Translations under genes and position numbers: made by a program
Assembly: GCA_046160865.1 (NCBI GenBank)
Contig: JBJXHG010000051.1
Span: 5,359 to 69,358, forward strand
DNA: 64,000 nucleotides
DNA from: JBJXHG01 sp046160865
Lineage (GTDB): Bacteria > Planctomycetota > UBA1135 > GCA-002686595
Direction of reading: 5' to 3'
In this document: in pieces, positions 35,733-42,305 of the stretch
Layout: every line of letters begins with the position of its first letter
Numbering within the stretch: the stretch's first letter is position 1
The notes under the pieces: model-generated
Seen by the model: only the letters and a program-made list of their open reading frames with translations
The model's database searches: none
What the model was told of the DNA's origin: nothing

Positions 35733-37136
35733 TCAGCGCGCGACGAGCGCGTGCCGATTCGCCATCAAGATGCCGGAGAGCAACGCGCCGACGACGCCCA
35801 GCAGACCTTGATCCGTTCCGACGAGGAACAGACCGCCGATGCCGGTCTCGCCGGACGCCGTTTTCCGTGGGCTGCCGTACACGGCGCCGTTCACGCGCCC
35901 GGTGTAGCGCTCGATCGTCATCGGCGTCGCGACGTCGCAGAAGACCGTGTGCGGGCGCGGATCCGGAACGAACGCCGACGCCGCTTCGATCATGCGCTCC
36001 GACGCGCGCAGCTTCTCCGCGGCGTACTCGTCGCTCGCGAGCGCGCGCCAATGGTCGTAGCTCGCGATCGAAGTGAGGCGCAGCAGCCCCTCGGTCGGCG
36101 GCGCCTGAGTCTTGTAGTTGTCGGTCGCGCAGATCACTCCGCTGCGCAGGTCGACGAGCGCGTCCGGCTTCGCGTAGTGGAAGCGCTCGCCGTGCAGGAA
36201 GAACGTCAGTGTCGCTTCGTGGCCGAGCGCCGCGAGTGGGCGATTCGTGACCGCGATCGTCTCGACGAAGGTCATTTGGCCGCTCGCCGCGGCGGGCGTC
36301 GTCCGGCCCGCGAGGCGCATCGTCTCGACGAAGCCGGCCGACGAGAGCACGTGCTCCGCCTCGACGTGCGTGCCGTCGTCGAGGATCGCGCCGCGCACGC
36401 GGCACTCGTCGCGCGCGGGGCCGCTCGCGCGCTCGACGACGAGCTCTTGCACGCCGCAGCGCATGCGCAGCTCGCCGCCGGCTTCGCGGTAGCGCGCGAT
36501 GAGCAAGTCGAGCATGCGCTTGATGCCGCCTTCGGGGCGCGCGAAGCCTTCGCGGTAGAGGCTCTTGAACAGGATGACGAACGACTCCCAGTCGACGTCG
36601 TTCTCCTGCGCGCTGCCGTAGTACGCGATCGGCAAGAAGAGCAGGTCGGCGAGCAGCGGATCGGCGATGTACTCGGCGACCACGGCGCGCGCACTGCGCG
36701 GCGCGTTGCTCGAAAGCTGCAGCTCGTATGCGTCGATCGCGCGCACGAGGCGCGCGAAGCCGTCGCGACACGCGGGGAACACCGTGGCGACGTCCTCTTC
36801 GAGCAAGCCGAACCCGTTCGCGAAGCGCAGTCTCACGTCGCGCGTGCGGATCTCGGACCACGTCTGTTCGCCGAGCTGCAGCGCGTCATAAGGGATGCGC
36901 AGCTGCCGTAGGAGCTTCGTGAGCGGCGCGTTCGGCGTGCCCTTCGGAACGAAGTTCGTCAGCGCGTGCAGACCCGTGTCGAGTCGCCGTCCCTGGCGCT
37001 TGTAGAACGAATTGAGCCCGCCCCACAGCGAATGGCGCTCGACGAGAAGCACGCGGCGATCGAACTGCGCCAGGCGTATGCCTGCCGCCAGTCCGCTCAT
37101 GCCGGCCCCGATGACGAGCGCGTCGTAGGCGGGCAT
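35733..37136 (-). CDS. CrtI/phytoene-desaturase-like FAD oxidoreductase (second copy)
   Basis: Second FAD oxidoreductase of the same superfamily, 467 residues. It opens DALVIGAGMSGLAAGIRLAQ with VLLVERHSLWGGLNSFYKR, then the internal RPEGGIKRMLDLLIARYREA, and closes GIGGLFLVGTDQGLLGVVGA. It lies 6 nt after the ACP gene and 17 nt before the first copy, so the two enzymes are made together and may act in series on the same ACP-bound chain. The exact reaction (desaturation, isomerisation or saturation) cannot be told from the sequence. Confidence 0.85.
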   Translation of the reverse strand: MPAYDALVIGAGMSGLAAGIRLAQFDRRVLLVERHSLWGGLNSFYKRQGRRLDTGLHALTNFVPKGTPNAPLTKLLRQLRIPYDALQLGEQTWSEIRTRDVRLRFANGFGLLEEDVATVFPACRDGFARLVRAIDAYELQLSSNAPRSARAVVAEYIADPLLADLLFLPIAYYGSAQENDVDWESFVILFKSLYREGFARPEGGIKRMLDLLIARYREAGGELRMRCGVQELVVERASGPARDECRVRGAILDDGTHVEAEHVLSSAGFVETMRLAGRTTPAAASGQMTFVETIAVTNRPLAALGHEATLTFFLHGERFHYAKPDALVDLRSGVICATDNYKTQAPPTEGLLRLTSIASYDHWRALASDEYAAEKLRASERMIEAASAFVPDPRPHTVFCDVATPMTIERYTGRVNGAVYGSPRKTASGETGIGGLFLVGTDQGLLGVVGALLSGILMANRHALVAR

Positions 37137-37142
37137 CGTTCC

Positions 37143-37412
37143 CTAGACTCCGACTTTGAGTTTCTTGTCCTTCAAGAGCGGTGCGAGGTAGCGCACGCAA
37201 CCGTCGAGCGTCGCGAGCTCTTTGTAGTCCTCCTCGGGAACTTGCACGCCGTAGCGCTTGCGCAGCTCCATCACGATGTCGAGGAAGTCCATCGAGTCGA
37301 GCTCGATCTGCTCGCGCAGGCGCACGTCCGTCGCGAGGCTTCCGAGCTCCTCGTCGGGTGCGATGGTGTGGATGATGTCCTTGACGGCTGCGATGATTTC
37401 TTCGCGGTTCAT
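37143..37412 (-). CDS. Acyl carrier protein
   Basis: An 89-residue acidic four-helix protein with the phosphopantetheine site ELDSMDFLDIV; Ser40 is the attachment residue. The surrounding residues (DSM, with Phe/Leu following) are those of carrier proteins. The C-terminus is Lys-rich (KDKKLKVGV) and longer than in a housekeeping AcpP, suggesting a specialised carrier. It sits between the ketosynthase and the oxidoreductases and would be activated by the transferase encoded downstream. Confidence 0.93.
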   Translation of the reverse strand: MNREEIIAAVKDIIHTIAPDEELGSLATDVRLREQIELDSMDFLDIVMELRKRYGVQVPEEDYKELATLDGCVRYLAPLLKDKKLKVGV

Positions 37413-37423
37413 GAGCGGTGCGG

Positions 37424-38671
37424 TCAGCGCGGGAGCGCTCGGACGATGACGGCCGAGTTGATCCCGAGCATGCCGAAGGAAAGGTTCAACAGGTGGCGAA
37501 TCCGGTCACGTTGGACCGGCCGATTGAGGACGAGGTTGCGCACCTCGCAAGCGGGATCGAGGCGATCGACGTTGATCGTCGGATGCACGTAGCCGTCGTC
37601 GAACGACGGCAAGTTGCCGGCGAGCTCGAGGGCGCCGGCGGCGCCCATCGCGTGGCCGATGAAGCTCTTCGTGTTGTTGACGTGCGTGTTCGCGCTGTCG
37701 CCGAACACCGCGCGCAAGGCTTCGCACTCTTGCTGATCGCCGAGCGGCGTCGCGGTCGCGTGGCTGCTGACGACGTCGATGTCCGAGGGCGCGAGGCCCG
37801 CGCGCGCGAGCGCGCCGCGCATGCACTCGTTCTGGCGCTCGGCGAGCGGCAGCACGAAGTCGGTGGCATCGGAGTTCACGCAGTGCCCGACGACCTCGCC
37901 GTACATCTTCGCGCCGCGCTTCAGCGCGTCGTCGTAGCGCTCGAGCAGGTACAGACAGCCGCCTTCCGCGACGACGATGCCGTTGCGATCCGCGTCGAAC
38001 GGACGCGAGGCCTTCGTCGGATCGGCGTGGCTCGCGAGCGCGCCTTGCGCCTTGAAGCTCGCGAAGATGCCGAACGTGTGGATGCTCTCCGACACGCCGC
38101 CGCACAGCGCACGGTCGATCTCGCCGAGCTGCAACATCTGCATGCCGTGCACGAGACCGAGGTTGCCGGCGGCGCACGCAGCGCCGATGCAGTACGCGGG
38201 CCCGGTGATGCCGAGCGACAGCGAGATCTCGCCGGCCGGATTGTTCGCGACCGTGCGCGGGTTGTGGTGGTGCGACCAGAACGAGAGATCGAAGCCGTAG
38301 CCCGCTACCTCGTGGATCTGGTTCTCGGTCTCGACGTTGCCGTGCTCCGTCGTGCCGACGTAGATGCCGGTGCGCGCGCGCGCGTGCGCGTCGAGCGACG
38401 CGAGCGCCACGCCGCCGTCGAGCAGCGCCTCTTGCGCGCAGTGGATCCCGATCGAGCCCGCGCGTGTGCCGCGGCGCAGCTCCTTGCGCTTCTGATGCTT
38501 CAACGGATCGAAATGACACACGCCCGCGAGCGTTTCGCCGACGTGGCGGATCGACCAGCGCTCCACGCCCGAAACTCCGTTCAGGAGGTTCTTGCGATAC
38601 TGCGGCAGCGTGTCGCCGTTCGGGCTCGTCAGTCCCACGCCGGTGATGACGACGCGCGGGAGATCAACCAT
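37424..38671 (-). CDS. FabF-like 3-oxoacyl-ACP synthase
   Basis: Condensing enzyme of the KAS II class, 415 residues. The catalytic triad is present at the positions typical for FabF: Cys166 (IGAACAAGN), His304 (SSHATATPLGD) and His340 (KSFIGHAMGAAG). It should elongate the cluster's ACP-bound chain with malonyl-ACP. It has no fused chain-length factor. ATG 38671 overlaps the end of the regulator gene by 8 nt. The window has no malonyl-CoA transacylase or FabH next to it, so those functions would be supplied by housekeeping enzymes. Confidence 0.93.
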   Translation of the reverse strand: MVDLPRVVITGVGLTSPNGDTLPQYRKNLLNGVSGVERWSIRHVGETLAGVCHFDPLKHQKRKELRRGTRAGSIGIHCAQEALLDGGVALASLDAHARARTGIYVGTTEHGNVETENQIHEVAGYGFDLSFWSHHHNPRTVANNPAGEISLSLGITGPAYCIGAACAAGNLGLVHGMQMLQLGEIDRALCGGVSESIHTFGIFASFKAQGALASHADPTKASRPFDADRNGIVVAEGGCLYLLERYDDALKRGAKMYGEVVGHCVNSDATDFVLPLAERQNECMRGALARAGLAPSDIDVVSSHATATPLGDQQECEALRAVFGDSANTHVNNTKSFIGHAMGAAGALELAGNLPSFDDGYVHPTINVDRLDPACEVRNLVLNRPVQRDRIRHLLNLSFGMLGINSAVIVRALPR

Positions 38672-39392
38672 TCGCGAGCTCCGCGTCCTCCGCGTCGTCG
38701 TCTGCGAGCTCCTCGTCGTCGTCGGGCAGACTCGCGAGCACGCCGGCTGCGAGCGCGTCGTGCTTCGCGAGCTTGCCGCGCTTGCCAGCGCCGCGCATGC
38801 CAATCTTGAGCGCGGTGCCGACCGCTTTGGACAGGATGCTCTGGCTGTCGCCGAGCGCGCGCTCGACGGAGCTGAACACGAGCTGCATCACGGCGTCCGC
38901 GATCTCGAGCGACGAGATGATCGAGCGCAGCGTGATGACGCGCGGATCGCGTGGACCGTACTCGCGGCGCACGTAGCCGAGCGTGCTCTGCGCGGTTTGC
39001 TTCAGGCGTCCCATCACGACTTGCTCGCGGCGACGGAACACCGTCGCGACGATCGAGAGCGTGTTGCCGACCGGCGAGTGCAGGTGGCAGCGGCGATCCG
39101 CGTCGAACTCGGATTGAATCGCGCCCCAGGCGGTGAGCTCGTTCAGCGCCGTGCTCGTGGCGCCTTGCGACAAGCGCAGCACGCGGCTGATGTCGCGCGA
39201 CGAGAGCCGTTGTCCCGCGAGCACGAGCAATCCCCAGACGCGGCCGTGCACGCGCTTGAACCCGAAGGTCTTGAAGAAGAGCTCGAAGGTCGGGAGCTCG
39301 GCCTGCAGCGGAGCGTCGAGACCTTGGAACTCACCCGGCGGCGCGACGGGGCCCGCGGTCGGAGGCGGGGAGACTTCGAGACGGTCGGACAT
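38664..39392 (-). CDS. GbsR/MarR-type winged-helix transcriptional regulator
   Basis: A 242-residue DNA-binding protein. Residues 40-110 form the winged helix: FGFKRVHGRVWGLLVLAGQ, then RDISRVLRLSQGATSTALNE as recognition region, like GbsR-type MarR relatives. The C-terminal 130 residues are helical and end in an acidic tail. It lies inside the cluster between oleA and the ketosynthase and overlaps the latter, so it is probably the local controller, perhaps sensing a lipid. Start ATG 39392 is preferred; an in-frame extension upstream crosses the non-coding spacer. Confidence 0.85.
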   Translation of the reverse strand: MSDRLEVSPPPTAGPVAPPGEFQGLDAPLQAELPTFELFFKTFGFKRVHGRVWGLLVLAGQRLSSRDISRVLRLSQGATSTALNELTAWGAIQSEFDADRRCHLHSPVGNTLSIVATVFRRREQVVMGRLKQTAQSTLGYVRREYGPRDPRVITLRSIISSLEIADAVMQLVFSSVERALGDSQSILSKAVGTALKIGMRGAGKRGKLAKHDALAAGVLASLPDDDEELADDDAEDAELANG

Positions 39393-39571
39393 GGGGGGCG
39401 CGGCGGAGTTCAGATTTTTCAGATATCGGGCCGCGGAGTGATCGCATGCGGCGCGGTCGAAATCCACAGCGGGGCCCGAAAAATCCGGATCGGCGTGCCC
39501 TCCTCGAGACGAGTCGCGCTGGGCCAGGGCGAGACGTGGATGCGAGGAGGTGCCTGGGCTGGCCCACCGAT

Positions 39572-39611
39572 ATACGCGCGATTCCATCTCCATACGCGCG
39601 ATCCCATCCCC
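39572..39611. promoter_or_regulatory. Tandem 20-bp direct repeat upstream of the regulator gene
   Basis: Two adjacent 20-mers, ATACGCGCGATTCCATCTCC (39572-39591) and ATACGCGCGATCCCATCCCC (39592-39611), agree at 18 of 20 positions. They lie in the 288-bp spacer between oleA and the GbsR/MarR-type gene, about 180 nt upstream of the regulator start. Two copies in helical register suggest an operator. The protein that binds is not known; autoregulation is the simplest guess. Confidence 0.5.
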
Positions 39612-39680
39612 GCGATCGCACGACGCTCGCGCGGTGGCGGGCGCACCGATGCATCCGCGCGAGCGCTCCGCGCGGGGCGC

Positions 39681-40718
39681 TCATTCCTCGATCGCGAGCA
39701 TCAGGCAGTGCAACCCGCTGCCGATTCCGAGCGCGGCGACGCGCTGTCCCTTCGTGATGAAGCCTGCCTCGACGGCGAGCGCGTACGTCAGCGGCAACGA
39801 CACCGAGCCCATGTTCCCCAGTCGATCGACGGTGGGGAAGTCGCGCGCGAGATCGAGACCGAGTGCCGCGAGCATCTCCCGTCGGTGCGCCAAGCCGACT
39901 TGGTGCGTGACGACGCGCTCGATGTCGTCGCGCGTCCATTGCATGTGATCGAGGAAGCGCTCGAACGTGCGCTGCGCGAGCGCGATGCCCGCGCGCATCA
40001 GCGCTTCGGAGTCCGTCTCCATCACCGGACCGCCGAGCGACGGCTCGAAGTCGCCGCGGCACAGCGCGTGTTGCGCCGTATCGGCGAGCGCGATGCCGCC
40101 GAGCAAGCGCCGCGACGAGCGCGCGCTGTCTTTGTGCACCAGCACACATGCCGCGGCTCCGGACCCGATCGTGAGCGACGCGTGCGCGCGCTTGATCTCG
40201 CGTCGGCCGGCGTTCGGATTCTCCTCGAGCGCACGGATCGTCGCTTCGACGAGCGGACCGCCGTCTTCACCGGCGACGACGAGCGCGGCTTCGATCTCGC
40301 GCCGCTCGATCGCTCCCGCGACGAGCAGCATCGCGTTCGCGAAGCCGAGGCATGCGTTCGACAGATCGAACGCGGTGCACTCGGGCGCGAGTTGCAACGC
40401 GTCGTGTACGACGGACGCCGTCGACGGCTCGAGGAAGTCGCGGCACACCGACGCGTGCACGAGCGCGCCGATCTTCTGCGGGTCGATGCGCGCCAGCTCG
40501 AGCGCGCGCGCGCCTGCGCGTGCAGCGATCTGACTCGGGCGCGTGCCGGGCTCGAAGAAGCGTCGCTCGCGCACGCCGCTCATCAGCTCGATGCGTCCGG
40601 GCGAGAGTCCGAGCCGGCCGTACGTCTTGTCGAGCCGTCGCTCGATCTCCTCCGACGTCACCGCGCGCTCCGGGAGCACGTACGCGAGCGCTTCGATGTG
40701 GACGCTCTTCGTGCGCAT
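39681..40718 (-). CDS. oleA: Head-to-head condensing thiolase OleA
   Basis: Thiolase-fold enzyme that joins two fatty acyl thioesters in a head-to-head (non-decarboxylative) Claisen condensation to give a 2-alkyl-3-keto acid. The 345-residue product has Cys123 (NACLGF), His272 (THQVG) and Asn302 (GNMGSVSLP), and a glutamate Glu97 in the EPSTA motif, which corresponds to the base used by OleA and distinguishes it from FabH. The N-terminus ALAYVLPERAVTSEEIERRL is also OleA-like. It is the promoter-proximal gene of the cluster, separated from oleB by the synthase genes. ATG 40718 is the first good start. Confidence 0.9.
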   Translation of the reverse strand: MRTKSVHIEALAYVLPERAVTSEEIERRLDKTYGRLGLSPGRIELMSGVRERRFFEPGTRPSQIAARAGARALELARIDPQKIGALVHASVCRDFLEPSTASVVHDALQLAPECTAFDLSNACLGFANAMLLVAGAIERREIEAALVVAGEDGGPLVEATIRALEENPNAGRREIKRAHASLTIGSGAAACVLVHKDSARSSRRLLGGIALADTAQHALCRGDFEPSLGGPVMETDSEALMRAGIALAQRTFERFLDHMQWTRDDIERVVTHQVGLAHRREMLAALGLDLARDFPTVDRLGNMGSVSLPLTYALAVEAGFITKGQRVAALGIGSGLHCLMLAIEE

Positions 40719-40807
40719 GCAACCCCGCGCAACCTCGGCGGGCCGCAGAGAATAGGCCGCGCGCCCGCGAAGGCAATCGCGCACGAGCTTTCGCAACCGA
40801 CGCGCGC

Positions 40808-40825
40808 TCGGATTGCGGAATCCGA
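40808..40825. promoter_or_regulatory. 18-bp palindrome between oleA and dinB
   Basis: TCGGATTGCGGAATCCGA has perfect 7-bp arms around a 4-bp centre. It lies in the 156-bp divergent spacer, 90 bp upstream of oleA and 50 bp upstream of dinB, a natural place for an operator. It does not match the classical SOS box. Binding by the cluster regulator is a guess. Confidence 0.45.
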
Positions 40826-40874
40826 CTTCCCCACGCATCCTGTCGAGCCCCACGCGGGCCACGAGGACCGCGAG

Positions 40875-42155
40875 ATGCCCCCCGCAGAGCCCACGATCCT
40901 GCACGTGGACATGGATGCGTTCTACGCGTCCATCGAGGTCCGCGACAACCCGTCGCTCGCCGGCTCGCCGGTGTGCGTCGGCGGTCCGTCGGATGCGCGC
41001 GGCGTGATCGCCGCGGCGAGCTACGAAGCGCGCAAGTTCGGCGTGCACTCGGCGATGCCGACGGCGCAAGCGCGGCGCTTGTGTCCCGACATGGTGCTCC
41101 TGCCGCCGGACTTCGATCGCTACACGGCGGTGAGCCGCGAGATCATGTCGATCTTCCGCTCGTACACGCCGCTCGTCGAGCCGCTCTCGCTCGACGAAGC
41201 GTTCCTCGACGTCGCGGGCTGCGAGCGCTTGTTCGGCGACGCCGCGGAGATCGGCCGCTCGATCAAGCGCGACATCCTGCGTCAGTGCGGACTCGTCGCG
41301 TCCGTCGGCGTCGCGCCGAGCAAGTTCCTCGCGAAGATCGCCTCCGACCTCGACAAGCCCGACGGCTTCCGCGTCATCCGTCCGGACGAGGTGCGCTCGA
41401 TCCTCGATCCGTTGCCCGTGTCGAAGGTCTTCGGCGTCGGGCAACGCACGGCGCTGCGTATGGACGCGCTCGGTGTGAAGACGATCGGTGATCTCGCGCG
41501 TCGCGACAAAGCCGAGGTCATGAAGGAGTTCGGCGCCACGGGCGCGTGGATCCACGACCTCGCGCACGGCATCGACACGCGGCGCGTCACCGCGCGACGC
41601 GAAGAGAAGTCGCACGGCATGGAGCGCACGTTCCCGAAAGACATCACGACGCGCGAGGAGCTGCGCTTGATGTTGCTCTCGTTTTGCGAAGAGGTCGCGT
41701 ACGGTCTGCGCGACAAAGGCCTGCGCGGCCGCACCGTCACGTTGAAAGCGCGCTTCGGCAGCTTCCGCACCGTGACGCGCACGAAGACGCTCGAGCACGC
41801 GACGAACCTCGGCCCGCGCTTGTACGCGACGGCGAAAGAGCTGCTCGAGCAAGTGCCGCCGGGACCGCTGCGCTTGGTCGGCATCCAGGTGAGCAACTTG
41901 TCCGACGTGCGCGCGCCGGTGCAGGAGAAGCTCTTCGGCGACGTGGACGCGGCCGACGAAGCGCCCAAGCACAGCCCGCTCTTGCGCGCGGGCAATCCCG
42001 ACGTGCAACGGCGGCTCGAGCGCGTGACGGAAGGCCTCGATCGGCTGCGCAGGAAGTACGGGCGCGGCACGGTCGTGCCGGCGAGCTTGCTCGGCCGCGT
42101 GACGCGGAAGGGTCCCCCAGGTTCCGGCGGCAAGCGGCCAGCGCGCGAAGACTGA
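40875..42155 (+). CDS. dinB: DNA polymerase IV (Y-family)
   Basis: Error-prone translesion polymerase. The 426-residue product opens ILHVDMDAFYASIEVRDNP with the first metal aspartates, and the second catalytic site is SLDEAFLDVAG. ASVGVAPSKFLAKIASDLDKP and the helix-hairpin-helix region VFGVGQRTALRMDALGV follow, then the little-finger domain. Near the end VQEKLFGD resembles a beta-clamp-binding peptide. It is divergent from oleA and unrelated to the lipid cluster in function. ATG 40875 is the only start that gives the standard N-terminus. Confidence 0.95.
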   Translation: MPPAEPTILHVDMDAFYASIEVRDNPSLAGSPVCVGGPSDARGVIAAASYEARKFGVHSAMPTAQARRLCPDMVLLPPDFDRYTAVSREIMSIFRSYTPLVEPLSLDEAFLDVAGCERLFGDAAEIGRSIKRDILRQCGLVASVGVAPSKFLAKIASDLDKPDGFRVIRPDEVRSILDPLPVSKVFGVGQRTALRMDALGVKTIGDLARRDKAEVMKEFGATGAWIHDLAHGIDTRRVTARREEKSHGMERTFPKDITTREELRLMLLSFCEEVAYGLRDKGLRGRTVTLKARFGSFRTVTRTKTLEHATNLGPRLYATAKELLEQVPPGPLRLVGIQVSNLSDVRAPVQEKLFGDVDAADEAPKHSPLLRAGNPDVQRRLERVTEGLDRLRRKYGRGTVVPASLLGRVTRKGPPGSGGKRPARED

Positions 42156-42305
42156 GCGCTGGTGCGCATCGCGCCGGGCGTGCGCAGCTCCGTGTCGTGG
42201 GGAGTCCGCTATAAGGAGCGCCGCGAGAGACGCGGACACGCGGCTCGAACCGCATTCGTCGACTCGAGCGTAGAGTGCACTTCGGTGCCGAGGAGACACC
42301 GAGCG

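Noticed and set aside
27812..40718. Calling the cluster a ladderane gene cluster
   Set aside because: Only part of the proposed ladderane set is present (no radical SAM gene seen) and oleABCD points to an olefin end product.
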